Shown here piece by piece: positions 37,886-47,648 of a DNA stretch of 64,000 bases. The stretch covers positions 124,001 to 188,000 of the forward strand of contig NZ_JACJPO010000056.1 in assembly GCF_014696105.1 (NCBI RefSeq), in the 5' to 3' direction. A program made the position numbers and the translations under genes. A model generated the notes under the pieces. It saw only the letters and a list, made by a program, of their open reading frames with translations, was not told where the DNA came from and ran no database searches. The stretch comes from Microcoleus sp. FACHB-1515 (GTDB lineage Bacteria; Cyanobacteriota; Cyanobacteriia; Elainellales; Elainellaceae). The first letter of the stretch is position 1, and every line of letters begins with the position of its first letter.

Positions 37886-38383
37886 ATGGATTTTTCGCAG
37901 GATTTGAGCAATCGGATTATTTTGGGGATCGACCCAGCGATCGCCAGCATTGGCTTTGGCGTCATTCGCGGCAGTGAAGCGATCGAGTATGGCGTGATTA
38001 AAACCTCGGCCAAAGCTTCGATGTACGATCGCCTCAGCCAAATTCGCACCGATATTTTGGAACTGTGCAATCTGGTCAAACCGGACATTGCCGCAATGGA
38101 GATGCCCTTTTTTGGCCGTGAAAATACAAATGCGGGAAGAGTGCTTCGCGCCTTGGGCGTCATCGAGCTTGCCTTGGGGGATTACGGGCTGACGGATATC
38201 ATTTTTTTGCACCAGTCGCAGGTGAAGTCTGCCGTTGCTCAATACGGCGCAGCGAAATCGGAAATTAAGCAGGCCGTCATGCAAATCTTCGATTTGCCCA
38301 AGCCGCCGACGCCCGATGACAGTGCGGATGGCTTGGCGATCGCCTACGCTGCCCAGTGCGGAGCCAGAGCCAGCGTTGCCTGA
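37886..38383 (+). CDS. ruvC: Crossover junction endodeoxyribonuclease RuvC
   Basis: 165 residues. RNase H-fold resolvase that cuts Holliday junctions with RuvAB. The first catalytic Asp is in IILGIDPAIASIGFGVI, the Glu in AAMEMPFFGREN, and the last acidic pair in PDDSADGLAIAYA. The DPA in place of the common DPG and the FFGRENT in place of FFNRN-T make it somewhat divergent, but all four acidic positions are kept. ruvA and ruvB are not here. It converges on the GGDEF gene, 11 bases apart. Confidence 0.88.
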   Translation: MDFSQDLSNRIILGIDPAIASIGFGVIRGSEAIEYGVIKTSAKASMYDRLSQIRTDILELCNLVKPDIAAMEMPFFGRENTNAGRVLRALGVIELALGDYGLTDIIFLHQSQVKSAVAQYGAAKSEIKQAVMQIFDLPKPPTPDDSADGLAIAYAAQCGARASVA

Positions 38384-38394
38384 GCGCAGACGGA

Positions 38395-40563
38395 TCAATG
38401 GCTCATGACTGCGATCGATCGAAAAAATTCGTAGCAGTTTTTGCCTTGCTGCTTGGCCTGATACATCGCTTGGTCTGCACAGGTCATCAAGCTTTCACTG
38501 TCGATGCTGTCGATCGGATAAATGCTGATGCCAACGCTGGTTGTGACATGCAGCGCTTCGCCTTCGATGCTAAATGGTTGTGAAAGCGTGTAAATCAGTT
38601 TTTCCGCGACGATCGAAATATCGGGAGCCGAAGAAATCGCAGGCAGCAATACGACAAATTCATCACCGCCCATTCTCGCAACCGTATCGCTGCCGCGCAA
38701 ACATCCGGCTAGGCGCTGCGCGACGGCTTTGAGCAGCAGATCGCCCATTCGGTGGCCGAAACTGTCGTTGATCTGCTTAAAGCCATCGAGATCGAGAAAT
38801 AGCAAGACGACAAGCTGTTCTCGGTCGTGGGCACGATCGATCGCTTGCTCCAGTCGCTCTTGCAGCAGTTGACGATTCGGCAGTTTGGTCAGTCCATCAT
38901 GCAGCGCCAGTTGCCGCAGTTGAATTTCACTTTGGCGCAGTGCCGCATTCGATCGCACCAAATCTTCTGCCGTGCGTCGCAGTTCATCTTCCACTCGTTT
39001 GCGCTGCGTGATGTCGCGGATAACACCGACCAGAAACACATTGCCCGCCGAATCGCGATGCAGCGATCGCTTGGTGGCAATCGAGTAGGTAACGCCCTGT
39101 GCATCGGTAAAAATTTCTTCGCTTTCCTGTTCGCCACCGCTGATAAAAGCGAGATCGTCATGTTTCCAAAAGGCGGCAGCTTGGTCAGGCGCAAAAAAGT
39201 CACGATCGGTTTTTTCCAACAGAGCATCGATCGGCTGACCCACCAAGCGGCAGTATGCATCATTCAGTACGATCCACTGGTGATTGCGATTCTTGACAAA
39301 AACCGGATCGGGAATCGCGTTGATGATCGAACTGAGGAATTCTTTGGATTTCTTTAGTTCTTCTTTGATTTGCGCTAAATGCGTCACGATGCCGATCGAG
39401 GAGCCGCTAAAGGCGATCGCTGAGGGCACAAGCGGCAGCCACCAGCCACCCAAGAATGCCATATAGCAAATGCCGCCCAGCCCAGCGAGCGCACTTGCCA
39501 GCACGATCGCCGAGTGCGTTGGTTTGCGAACGCGCCAGCTTAAAGTAGCACCCAGGTAAGACCAGCCAAAAATCCACAGCAGTTCGATCGGCTCAGGCCA
39601 AACTTGCAGCAGCGATCGCCCATATAAAGCTGCATCGAGAATTTGCCGAATGAAATGTGCTTGCAGTTCAACGCCGGGCATCGGCTCAGCCGGACGAAAC
39701 AAGCCGTCGCTGAGCGGCATGAAAAACGCATCTTTGAGGCTGTCTGCGGTGGAGCCAATCAGCACGATGCGATCGCGAAACAAGTCGAGGTTGACCTTTC
39801 CTGCAATCACGTCGGACATTGAAACTTGCTGAAAGCTGCGATCGCTCAGGTGAAAATTTGCCAAAAACTGGTAGCCGCGAGCATCCGTGCGTACATAGCC
39901 GCCGTCGTTGCTGCGAAACGGTTCAAACACAACTTGACCAAGCTGCATGTTAGTCGAATTGGGAGCGGCTTGCGGCGCAATGCCAGCGCGATCGAGATAG
40001 CGCAACGCCAATGCCAGCGCGAAACTAGTGTGATATTTGCCGTCTGGTGTTGTCCAATACAGCATTCCGCGCCGGACGCGCCCATCTCCATCCACGATCG
40101 TATTGTTGAAACCCACCTGATTGCGAGCAGCCAAAACGGGTGGCGGCATCACGCCCATGCTTTCGCCCGCTGCAATCTTTTCGATGCCAATCAGGTTTGG
40201 TGTACTGGCAAAAACTCGCTCTAGCGCTTGATTTCCCGGCTTGATTGGCAAATCGCGATAGATATCTAGCCCGATCGCTCTCGGCTCGGCAGCGCGAATC
40301 TGCCGCAGCAAATTTGCCATCGTCGCGTCGGACATCGGCCAAGCGCCAACGTTGCGAATGTCGCGATCATCAATGCCCACAATCACGATGCGATCGTCGG
40401 TCGGTTCTTGGGGACGCAGCCGCACCAGTTGATCGAACCCAGCAAACTCAACAAATTGCAGTACGCCACTGAAGCGCATCGCTGCCACGCAGGTCGCAAC
40501 GCCAACGGCAGTGAGCCAAACTCGCAGTTCCGATCGCGGCCAGCAAGAAGAAGGAAATTTCAT
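38395..40563 (-). CDS. CHASE2-PAS-GGDEF diguanylate cyclase
   Basis: 722 residues from ATG 40563. One N-terminal helix, then a periplasmic CHASE2 domain (DQLVRLRPQEPTDDRIVIVG, with the usual IGLDIYRD), three membrane helices (about 325-395), a PAS domain (IINAIPDPVFVKNRNHQWIV) and a GGDEF domain (RMGGDEFVVLLP) with an RxxD inhibitory site (RGSD) just before it. It should make cyclic di-GMP in response to an extracytoplasmic signal. No EAL domain. Confidence 0.93.
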   Translation of the reverse strand: MKFPSSCWPRSELRVWLTAVGVATCVAAMRFSGVLQFVEFAGFDQLVRLRPQEPTDDRIVIVGIDDRDIRNVGAWPMSDATMANLLRQIRAAEPRAIGLDIYRDLPIKPGNQALERVFASTPNLIGIEKIAAGESMGVMPPPVLAARNQVGFNNTIVDGDGRVRRGMLYWTTPDGKYHTSFALALALRYLDRAGIAPQAAPNSTNMQLGQVVFEPFRSNDGGYVRTDARGYQFLANFHLSDRSFQQVSMSDVIAGKVNLDLFRDRIVLIGSTADSLKDAFFMPLSDGLFRPAEPMPGVELQAHFIRQILDAALYGRSLLQVWPEPIELLWIFGWSYLGATLSWRVRKPTHSAIVLASALAGLGGICYMAFLGGWWLPLVPSAIAFSGSSIGIVTHLAQIKEELKKSKEFLSSIINAIPDPVFVKNRNHQWIVLNDAYCRLVGQPIDALLEKTDRDFFAPDQAAAFWKHDDLAFISGGEQESEEIFTDAQGVTYSIATKRSLHRDSAGNVFLVGVIRDITQRKRVEDELRRTAEDLVRSNAALRQSEIQLRQLALHDGLTKLPNRQLLQERLEQAIDRAHDREQLVVLLFLDLDGFKQINDSFGHRMGDLLLKAVAQRLAGCLRGSDTVARMGGDEFVVLLPAISSAPDISIVAEKLIYTLSQPFSIEGEALHVTTSVGISIYPIDSIDSESLMTCADQAMYQAKQQGKNCYEFFRSIAVMSH

Positions 40564-40990
40564 GGCGGCAGATTTGTGGGAGCATCTGTAGAAGGCAATT
40601 CGTTTGGCAACTGCCGAGCGCAAACTTGCAGTTTCGATGCGGCGCGATCAAAACTTCGAGCGTGAAGGTGCGATCGAGATCAGCACTGCTTCAGCATTCG
40701 CAACTCGATCGCGTCGTAGATACACACCCTGAATGCCAGACCAGAAGGAAAATACGCAGGCTGCTAGATGTCTCAATTTCCATTACATCTATCGATATCC
40801 TACCGAGACCTGATTACGGAATTGACGAGCAGAAGAGACTTCTTGAAATCTACATCACATCTTCACGGGTTTGCTCCGCAACTTTTCGGAAACTAATTTT
40901 GCTGCGTCTGATGCACCATTCCTCTATTTCCTTTGTTGCTCAGAAAATACACTGAACGATCAGCCAATCTCCGTAAATTCTCTAAGCCAA
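40564..40990. other. Intergenic region, divergent promoters only
   Basis: About 430 bases between the divergent GGDEF gene and a small membrane protein gene. Open frames here (for example 40626-40955 +) show no family character. The short string TACCGAGACC near 40800 resembles the core of the 21-bp repeat at 20494. No RNA gene was recognised. Confidence 0.45.
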
Positions 40991-41176
40991 ATGAACAATA
41001 CTCCAAAGTTTATTTTTGAGGTACTCGCTGTTTCGCTGCTGATCGCAGTTTTGATCAAAGCGATCGGTCCGGCTTTGCCCATTCCCGCCACCAATTTCAG
41101 CGCGATCGCGATCGTCCTCACCCCCACGCTCGTTATGGGTAGTTTGCTGTTGTGGCGGGCGGTACGCTATCTATAG
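40991..41176 (+). CDS. Small conserved cyanobacterial membrane protein
   Basis: 61 residues from ATG 40991. Two membrane helices: FIFEVLAVSLLIAVLIKAIG and AIAIVLTPTLVMGSLLLWRA, joined by the loop PALPIPATNF. The ALPIPAT loop and overall layout fit a small protein family I recall from many cyanobacteria. Function unknown. It is 41 bases upstream of recQ on the same strand. Confidence 0.65.
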   Translation: MNNTPKFIFEVLAVSLLIAVLIKAIGPALPIPATNFSAIAIVLTPTLVMGSLLLWRAVRYL

Positions 41177-41217
41177 CGCTTAGGGCAACATAGAGATAGA
41201 GACGCTATTCGATCGGC

Positions 41218-43455
41218 ATGAACGCTCAGTCAACCACTCAACCCTCGCTCGAACAGTCACTCAAGCATTTCTTCGGCTACGATGCGTTTCGCCCCGGACA
41301 GCGCAGCGTTGTCGAAGCGGCAATGCAAGACCGCGATTTGCTCGTGATCATGCCCACAGGCGGCGGCAAATCCTTGTGCTTTCAGCTTCCCGCCTTGCTG
41401 AAATCGGGCGTATCGATCGTCGTCTCTCCCCTGATCGCCCTGATGCAAGACCAAGTTGAAGCCTTGCAAGACAACGGCATCGGCGCAACGTTTCTCAACA
41501 GCAGTCTCAGCGCGGCTGAAGTCCGCCAGCGGCAAAGCGATTTGCTGGCAGGCCGAATCAAACTTCTATACGTTGCGCCGGAACGCCTGTTGAACGATCG
41601 CTTCCTCGACTGGCTCGACCATCTGCACGAATCGATCGGGATTAGCACATTTGCAATCGACGAAGCGCACTGCGTCTCTGAATGGGGACACGACTTTCGC
41701 CCGGAATATCGCCAGATGCGACTCGTGCGCGATCGCTTCCCGAATGTTCCTGTCCTCGCGCTCACCGCCACTGCCACCGAGCGCGTCCGCGAAGACATTG
41801 TGCAGCAGCTTGATTTACGCAATCCCACTGTTCACGTCGCCAGTTTCAACCGTCAAAACCTCTATTACGAAGTTCGCCCCAAGGAAAAGCAGGCCTATCA
41901 GGAACTGCTGCGGCAGGTTCAGCAAACGCCCGGATCGGGAATTATCTACTGCCTCAGCCGTCGCAAAGTCGATGAAATTACCTACAAGCTCCAGCTAGAC
42001 GGCGTGGACGCCTTGCCCTATCACGCCGGACTGTCGGACAAAGAACGCGCCTCCAACCAAACTCGCTTCATCCGCGATGACGTGCGGATTATGGTAGCGA
42101 CGATCGCCTTTGGCATGGGCATCAACAAGCCAGACGTGCGGTTTGTGATTCACTATGATTTACCGCGCAACCTGGAAAGCTACTATCAAGAATCCGGACG
42201 AGCCGGACGCGACGGCGAACCCGCCCACTGTACGTTGTATTTCAGCTTTGGCGATATTAAAACGATCGAATTCCTCATCGCCCAAAAAGTCCATCCCACA
42301 ACGGGCGCACCGCTTGCTGCCGAGCAGAAAATCGCCAAGCAGCAGCTACGGCAGGTGATCAACTACGCCGATAGCGTCGAGTGTCGCCGCAAAATTCAAC
42401 TGCGCTATTTTGGCGAATCGATCGAGGGCAACTGCGGCCAGTGTGACAACTGCCGCTCTCCCAAACCCGTTGAAGACTGGACGATCGAAGCGCAAAAATT
42501 CTTGTCCTGCGTGGCTCGCTGCAAAGAAAATTTCGGCCTCAAATACATCGTCGATGTGCTGCGCGGTTCACGAGACAAGCGGATTTTACAAAACCGTCAC
42601 GACGAACTGTCCACCTACGGGATTGGACGCGATCGCACGGCAGACGCTTGGCGCAAACTGGGGCGATCGCTGCTCCAACAAGGCTTGCTAGACGAAACGA
42701 CCGACGGCTATCCGGTTCTCAAACTCAATGATCTCAGTTGGGAAGTGCTCCGCAAACAGCGATCGGTGTTGATTGCCCTGCCCAATGAGGCGATCGCGCC
42801 AGATGAACTGGAAGAATCCGGCACGCAGATCGAAGTGGAGTTGCTGTTTAACCGCCTGCGCCAACTGCGTAAAGAAATTGCCGACGCGCAATCGATGCCG
42901 CCCTACATGATCTTTGCGGATTCTAGCCTCAAGGCAATGGCGCAAACTCGTCCCCAAACGCGATCGACCTTTGCCAAAATTTCTGGCGTCGGCAGTCACA
43001 AACTAGAGCGATATGGCGATCGCTTCACGGCAGAAATTCGCGCCTTTTGCGAAGAACAAGGCTTGCCGCTTCGTCCCGAAGAACCTGAAAAATCGGCTGT
43101 GCCTGCACCCACCGATCGATCGCGCAGCACGATCGCAATGACGCACCTGAATACGCTGCGCCTGCATGAGCAAGGCTTGACGCCCAGCCAAATCGCGATC
43201 GAGCGCAATCTCCGCCTCACCACCATCTACGATCACTTGGGAATGCTGCGAGAAGCAGGGCATCCGGTCGATCTTGATGCGCTTGTCCCTGTTGAGCGCC
43301 AGACGCAAATTCGAGCGGCGATCGATGAGGTCGGAGCCGACTCTCTACGGCTAATTCGCGATCGACTGGGCGAAACGTTTGACTACAACGAGATTCGCTT
43401 GGTCAGAGCCGATTGGGTGCGATACCGTTCCGCAAGCTCGCGATCGAATTCGTAG
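41218..43455 (+). CDS. recQ: ATP-dependent DNA helicase RecQ
   Basis: 745 residues, full length. Walker A is [16 protein letters not shown], the DEAH box is [18 protein letters not shown], and helicase motif VI is [12 protein letters not shown]. The zinc-binding cysteines are in SVECRRKIQ and [15 protein letters not shown] and HRDC domains follow (HRDC around [15 protein letters not shown]). A C-terminal helix-turn-helix module ([20 protein letters not shown]) is the extra domain of longer RecQ forms. It unwinds recombination and repair intermediates 3'-5'. Confidence 0.96.
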   Translation: MNAQSTTQPSLEQSLKHFFGYDAFRPGQRSVVEAAMQDRDLLVIMPTGGGKSLCFQLPALLKSGVSIVVSPLIALMQDQVEALQDNGIGATFLNSSLSAAEVRQRQSDLLAGRIKLLYVAPERLLNDRFLDWLDHLHESIGISTFAIDEAHCVSEWGHDFRPEYRQMRLVRDRFPNVPVLALTATATERVREDIVQQLDLRNPTVHVASFNRQNLYYEVRPKEKQAYQELLRQVQQTPGSGIIYCLSRRKVDEITYKLQLDGVDALPYHAGLSDKERASNQTRFIRDDVRIMVATIAFGMGINKPDVRFVIHYDLPRNLESYYQESGRAGRDGEPAHCTLYFSFGDIKTIEFLIAQKVHPTTGAPLAAEQKIAKQQLRQVINYADSVECRRKIQLRYFGESIEGNCGQCDNCRSPKPVEDWTIEAQKFLSCVARCKENFGLKYIVDVLRGSRDKRILQNRHDELSTYGIGRDRTADAWRKLGRSLLQQGLLDETTDGYPVLKLNDLSWEVLRKQRSVLIALPNEAIAPDELEESGTQIEVELLFNRLRQLRKEIADAQSMPPYMIFADSSLKAMAQTRPQTRSTFAKISGVGSHKLERYGDRFTAEIRAFCEEQGLPLRPEEPEKSAVPAPTDRSRSTIAMTHLNTLRLHEQGLTPSQIAIERNLRLTTIYDHLGMLREAGHPVDLDALVPVERQTQIRAAIDEVGADSLRLIRDRLGETFDYNEIRLVRADWVRYRSASSRSNS

Positions 43456-43497
43456 CAGCCTTTGATTGAAATTCAGCGTGACAGTGACGATAATTGG

Positions 43498-43600
43498 CAC
43501 CAGGAACTCAAGTTCTTGACTCAAAGCTCAAGTCCCAAAACGGACTGAGCGCGTCAAACGAACCCATTTGAATGGGTTTCCGCTTTCAGCCGGAAATTGA
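43498..43600 (-). repeat. Two-hairpin dispersed repeat, copy B (recQ-ycf39 gap)
   Basis: Reverse-complement counterpart of copy A at 27334-27442. On the + strand it reads CCAGGAACT...AGTTCTTG (43500-43518), GACTCAAAGCTCAAGTC, AACGGACT, then the perfect palindrome AACCCATT-TG-AATGGGTT (43561-43578) and GCTTTCAGCCGGAA. It lies between the convergent recQ and ycf39 genes, where it could stop transcription from either side. Confidence 0.78.
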
Positions 43601-43645
43601 TTTCGCGGCTTCTGCTGTCCTGTTTCCGACAAATTTGCTCAACCC

Positions 43646-44623
43646 TCAAGAAGGCGTTTTGAACGGCGATCGCTTTTTCTTTTTCTGCTTTTCGCGCTCA
43701 AAATCGAGTTCTTTCAGTTTCTTGAGGATGCGATCGAAATATTCTTTCAAATACGCTTCCAGGGTCGTCATTTCTTGCGGATCAAGGCCGAACACCGAAT
43801 AGGTTTCGTCCATGCTGGCGTCGAGCGGTTTTCCGGTTGCCATCACTTCGGCAAAGGCGAGGCGATCGGAGACGTTCCAGCCCCACTGAAAAAAGCGGAT
43901 GATGCGGCGCGAAGCTCGCAAAACGCCGATCGGCATTCGCGTCACTTTCGCTTCTTTGCCCGACAAGCGTTCGCACAATCGAATGATTTCGTATGGCCCC
44001 CAAGCGCGAGAGCCAACAACGGGGAAGGTGCGGTTTTCGGTTTCGGGGACTTTGAGAGCGCGGACGGCAAATTTGGCGATGTCTTGCGTGTCCATGTATG
44101 CGATCGGGGCGGTTTCACCCATCACCCAGACGGCTTGATTTTCCAGAACCGGAATCGCGTACTGGCCGATTAAGCCTTGCAGAAATCCGGCGGGCTTGAG
44201 AACCGTGTAGTTTAAGCCGGATTCGGCCAAATACAATTCGGTGCAGCGCTTCACCTCCATCAGCGGCACATCGGGAAATTTCTCAGAATCGAGGATTGAG
44301 AAGAAGATGTAGCGATCGACGTTCGCCGCTTTTGCCGCCTGAATCAGGTTGACCTTGCCCTCCCAATCCACTTCGCGGATGCTGAGCGAATCGGTGGGGC
44401 GAGCCGTTGCCGCATCGATGACTGCCGTGACACCTTCAAAAGCGGGCGTCAGCGTTTCGGGAGCGCACAGATCGCCGCGCACCAGTTCTGCGCCCCACTC
44501 TTTCAAGAAGGCAGCTTTCTTGAAGCCGCGCACCAAACAGCGCACTTCATATCCCTCATCGAGGGCGCGGCGCGTGACTTGCCTTCCCAAAGTGCCAGTT
44601 GCACCAACAATTAGTACGCTCAT
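43646..44623 (-). CDS. ycf39: Ycf39-type NAD(P)-binding protein, photosystem II assembly factor
   Basis: 325 residues. Atypical short-chain dehydrogenase of the NmrA-like branch; the Rossmann motif is SVLIVGATGTLGRQVTRRAL. Ycf39 in Synechocystis associates with chlorophyll synthase and HLIPs and helps deliver chlorophyll to the D1 module. Further typical segments: VRCLVRGFKKAAFLKEWGAE, YIFFSILDSEKFPDVPLM and VLKPAGFLQGLIGQYA. The C-terminus is basic and charged (REKQKKKKRS). It is divergent from the ArsR-type gene. Confidence 0.88.
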   Translation of the reverse strand: MSVLIVGATGTLGRQVTRRALDEGYEVRCLVRGFKKAAFLKEWGAELVRGDLCAPETLTPAFEGVTAVIDAATARPTDSLSIREVDWEGKVNLIQAAKAANVDRYIFFSILDSEKFPDVPLMEVKRCTELYLAESGLNYTVLKPAGFLQGLIGQYAIPVLENQAVWVMGETAPIAYMDTQDIAKFAVRALKVPETENRTFPVVGSRAWGPYEIIRLCERLSGKEAKVTRMPIGVLRASRRIIRFFQWGWNVSDRLAFAEVMATGKPLDASMDETYSVFGLDPQEMTTLEAYLKEYFDRILKKLKELDFEREKQKKKKRSPFKTPS

Positions 44624-44768
44624 GAGGGATGCTTAAAAAACCATTAACTTTTTATAAGATTATCAGAATTCAGCGTTCCCAGGCGAGGCAACCCGTAAAC
44701 TTGCTACGCTGGAGACACAGCCGATCGCCTTTTTGCACGGCTGAACGTCAAGTTTTTGAGCGATCGCG

Positions 44769-45155
44769 ATGCCCACTGATCCGCTGCCTATCCCTGAAGA
44801 GGTCGTCTGCTCCGTTCAGCATCCGGTAGACCTCAATCATGTTCGCCAGTTGCACGATCGCGTTCTCAAGGTCGAGAAGGCGCAGCGCATGGCCGAATTT
44901 TTTGCGCTGTTGGGCGATGCGAATCGGCTTAGAATTCTGTCTGCCTTGGCCGATCAGGAACTTTGTGTTTGCGATTTGGCCGCGCTGGTGAAGATGAGCG
45001 AATCTGCCGTGTCGCATCAGCTTCGGGCGCTGCGGACGATGCGGCTGGTGAGCTATCGCAAGCAGGGGCGCAACGTCTTCTATTACCTCAAAGACAGCCA
45101 CGTCTTGAATCTCTATCGTGAGGTGGCCGAACATCTCGATGAGCCGGAAGATTGA
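44769..45155 (+). CDS. ArsR/SmtB family metal-responsive repressor
   Basis: 128 residues. The winged helix has LGDANRLRILSALADQELCV, then CDLAALVKMSESAVSHQLRA as recognition helix, and YRKQGRNVFYYLKD as wing. The alpha-5 segment DSHVLNLYREVAEHLDE supplies D, H and H/E at zinc-site spacing like SmtB/ZiaR, and an N-terminal Cys (EEVVCSVQHPVDLNH) and ELCVC could add an alpha-3N-type site. A zinc- or cadmium-responsive role is inferred; no efflux or metallothionein gene is adjacent. It may regulate ycf39 or itself. Confidence 0.88.
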   Translation: MPTDPLPIPEEVVCSVQHPVDLNHVRQLHDRVLKVEKAQRMAEFFALLGDANRLRILSALADQELCVCDLAALVKMSESAVSHQLRALRTMRLVSYRKQGRNVFYYLKDSHVLNLYREVAEHLDEPED

Positions 45156-45188
45156 CCAGACTGGTGAAGCAGCCTGGTCGATCGATCG

Positions 45189-45293
45189 CTATTCTTCGCC
45201 GCCCTGAAGCCGCAGCAGCAAAAATCCCATGCCCATGCCCACCAAAATCAAGGTGAAGGCGAGAATCGCGGCGTTGAAAATTTCTCCGTTCAT
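45189..45293 (-). CDS. petM: Cytochrome b6f complex subunit PetM (subunit VII)
   Basis: A 34-codon gene on the minus strand: ATG at 45293 with AGGAG upstream, stop at 45189. The peptide begins MNGEIFNAAILAFTLILVG and ends FLLLRLQGGEE, a single membrane helix with the LQGxEE terminus seen in PetM. It stabilises the b6f complex in the thylakoid membrane. It converges on the ArsR-type gene; a small inverted repeat GACCAG...CTGGTC (45154-45179) lies at the junction. Confidence 0.88.
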   Translation of the reverse strand: MNGEIFNAAILAFTLILVGMGMGFLLLRLQGGEE

Positions 45294-45497
45294 GAAAAAC
45301 TCCTGAAATACAAGATGCGCGGATGACGCAACGTTAAGACGATTAAACCTGCATCAAGTATTTTAAAGCAGTTTGGGAATCAGAATCGCTGATGCGTGTT
45401 TTCAAAGCGCTAGCAGGAGTGGAGGGTGTGCGATCCGGTCCGGATCGGCTTCGCTGACTGGGAAGTGCTGACGCTGATCGCTGACATTCTGACGGGT

Positions 45498-45720
45498 TTA
45501 ACCCGCTTTTGATTTGGCCTGAAAATTAGCTTTGAGCAGGTCTAACGCTCGCTGATACTTTTGCGATCGCTGCAAATCCTGTTTAGAAATAGCGGCTAAT
45601 CGACTTAAATCTAAATTGTCTTTTAGGTCAGCAATCTTTACTTTTGTAGCGATCGCCGGACACAAACTGATGACACATTTCCTGTGACGCAAAGTATCTT
45701 CATAGGCTAATCAGCAGTGT
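45498..45720 (-). pseudogene. Probable remnant of an HD-domain (SpoT-like) hydrolase gene
   Basis: The frame reads AYEDTLRHRKCV..., then ATKVKIADLKDNLDLSRLAA and SKQDLQRSQKYQRALDLLKA before the stop at 45498. KVKIADLKDNLDLSR with a following KDLQR-QKY is the C-terminal pattern of small HD-domain (p)ppGpp hydrolase-like proteins. The upstream part, including the HD residues, is absent: a stop and the end of the ppx gene lie directly before it. Only a TTG (45692) could start it. I read it as a truncated remnant. Confidence 0.45.
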
Positions 45721-47365
45721 TGCTCGCGATCGCCGCTACTGAACATTCCAAAACGGGAATTAGTTTCAGATTGAATTCTGATTCAAAGCCGTCTTTTTTC
45801 AGATTCAGGCTCCACAGTTCCAGCGCACAATCGTCTTGTGGATGGCTCGATCGAACGCGCAGAAATAGCGTTGCTTGGTCTGGAATAAATTCACACTGAA
45901 TTTGTTCAACCGCACCGATTTGGCGGCGATCGAGCGCGGCAGCGAGCCTCAGCATCGTATGAAGCTGATCGACGATGCGGCGATGTTTCTTGCTAGAAAT
46001 ATTGCGATAGTTGTCGTGTTTTTTCTTGGGATTACTTTTGCGGTGATAGCGGGCAAGATTGGCGATCGTTTCGATTTCCGCTTCGGTATATCCCAACAAA
46101 TCGCTATTGCGAATCAGATAGTAAGAATGCTTGTGATGAGCCGAATGATTCACAAAATGGCCGCAATTGTGCAGCATTGCCGCCGCCCACAATAGTTCGC
46201 GTTCTTCTTCGCCCCAGTTGTGCAGCTTGCCTCGTGTTTGGTCAAACAAGGCCAGCGCAAACGCTGCAACTCGCTGACTGTAATCGAGATTCACCTGATA
46301 TTTTTCTGCTGCTCTCATGACGCTGCGTTCGCGCACCGAGCCTTGAAATCGCAAGCGGTCTTCGATGAGTCCATGCGTCAGCATCCAATCAACGATGACG
46401 CCTTCGCGCAGCGATCGCTCGCAGATCACCACGCTTTCCATTCCCAGCAGCAGCATCGCCTCTTGCAAAATCACCGCTCCCGCCAAAATAATTTCGGCTC
46501 GCCGCTCAGACATTTCTGGCAGGGCAGCGCGCTCGCTCAAGCTCAATCGGCGCAGACGATTGAGCATTTCTTGCAAATCGTGCAGAGGCAGTTCGTAGCC
46601 ATGCAGCGGCGTAGGAACAATCCCCAAGCGATCGCGAGCGTGCAAAGCGGCTAAGGCTTCGATCGTGCCGGATGTGCCGACCAGTCGCGGCTGTTCACCG
46701 ACATGCAGATAAGATTTGAGTTCATCGATCGATCGCTCCAGCATTCCCCGCGCATAAGCTTGGAGATAGTTGAATTCCGAGCTGCTAATCGGGTCGGTGC
46801 TGATCAGCTCGCGAGTCAGGCGAACGGCTCCCACCTTTGTACTGCTGAGCGTGCGCGGCTCGTGTCCATCGCCCAAAATTAACTCGGTTGAGCCGCCGCC
46901 GATGTCAATGACAATATGCGGCTGAAAGCTAAATTCCATCCCGGACAGCACGCCCAAATAGATACGACGTGCTTCTTCTTGTCCAGAAATTAAGTGGATG
47001 ACCAGTCCCAAATCGGCTTCAATTTGCTGAAGGAAGTTGCGCCCGTTGGGAGCTTCGCGCACAGCACTTGTTGCAACTGCGACAATTTCTTCGGCCTTGA
47101 GACTTTGGGCAATGCTTTGACAGCGTTTGAGAGCGGCAGCGGCACGATCGATCGCGGCAGCCGTTAGCATTCCCGTCGTTTTGTCGCGATCGCCGAGCCG
47201 CACCGTTTCCTTTTCCCTCGCGATAATTGTGAAGGCGGGAAGGCGGGGCTGAATTCGCACAACGACCATGTGGATCGAATTTGTCCCCACATCGATCGCC
47301 GCCATGATGCGGTCGCGATCGATCGGTAGCGGCAGCGGTTGACGCTCGGTGATCAAATGAATCAT
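45707..47365 (-). CDS. ppx: Ppx/GppA family exopolyphosphatase
   Basis: 552 residues. Actin-like ATPase fold with the phosphate-binding loops AAIDVGTNSIHMVVVRI, VIDIGGGSTELILG and VGTSGTIEALA. The C-terminal half holds an HD-like domain (MLHNCGHFVNHSAHHKHSYY and IANLARYHRKSNPKK). It degrades polyphosphate, or pppGpp to ppGpp. Normal length for cyanobacterial forms. Its stop adjoins the HD-domain remnant. Confidence 0.9.
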   Translation of the reverse strand: MIHLITERQPLPLPIDRDRIMAAIDVGTNSIHMVVVRIQPRLPAFTIIAREKETVRLGDRDKTTGMLTAAAIDRAAAALKRCQSIAQSLKAEEIVAVATSAVREAPNGRNFLQQIEADLGLVIHLISGQEEARRIYLGVLSGMEFSFQPHIVIDIGGGSTELILGDGHEPRTLSSTKVGAVRLTRELISTDPISSSEFNYLQAYARGMLERSIDELKSYLHVGEQPRLVGTSGTIEALAALHARDRLGIVPTPLHGYELPLHDLQEMLNRLRRLSLSERAALPEMSERRAEIILAGAVILQEAMLLLGMESVVICERSLREGVIVDWMLTHGLIEDRLRFQGSVRERSVMRAAEKYQVNLDYSQRVAAFALALFDQTRGKLHNWGEEERELLWAAAMLHNCGHFVNHSAHHKHSYYLIRNSDLLGYTEAEIETIANLARYHRKSNPKKKHDNYRNISSKKHRRIVDQLHTMLRLAAALDRRQIGAVEQIQCEFIPDQATLFLRVRSSHPQDDCALELWSLNLKKDGFESEFNLKLIPVLECSVAAIASNTAD

Positions 47366-47607
47366 TGGCGGGATGCAGTTTTGAGCAGGGCAGCAATCCG
47401 ATAAAACGGTGCTTCAAACCTCCCAGATCCTACCGTGCTACACATCTGAATCAGGATAGATTCAGTGGAAATTCAGTGATTTTTGTAAAGTTCTTCACAG
47501 AAGCGCGGAGAACACGCAGCCGTTGCAGGTCAGATAGGTGATTCCTCCGATTCCGCATTTCAGCTAACTAGCTCTGCCAATCGCACGATCGAAGCGTTGT
47601 GTCGTTC

Positions 47608-47631
47608 TCGATCGACCGAGGGGTCGATCGA
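47608..47631. terminator. Palindromic hairpin beyond the glycosyltransferase gene
   Basis: TCGATCGACC (47608-47617) pairs with GGTCGATCGA (47622-47631) around a GAGG loop. It lies 18 bases past the stop of the minus-strand glycosyltransferase gene. No T-run follows in that direction, so it is only a possible terminator. Confidence 0.4.
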
Positions 47632-47648
47632 ATCCCTAAAAGCCTCCC

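Noticed and set aside
45154-45179. Rho-independent terminator between arsR and petM
   Set aside because: An inverted repeat GACCAG...CTGGTC exists, but it is short, partly inside the arsR stop region and lacks a T-run on either side; kept only as a note.
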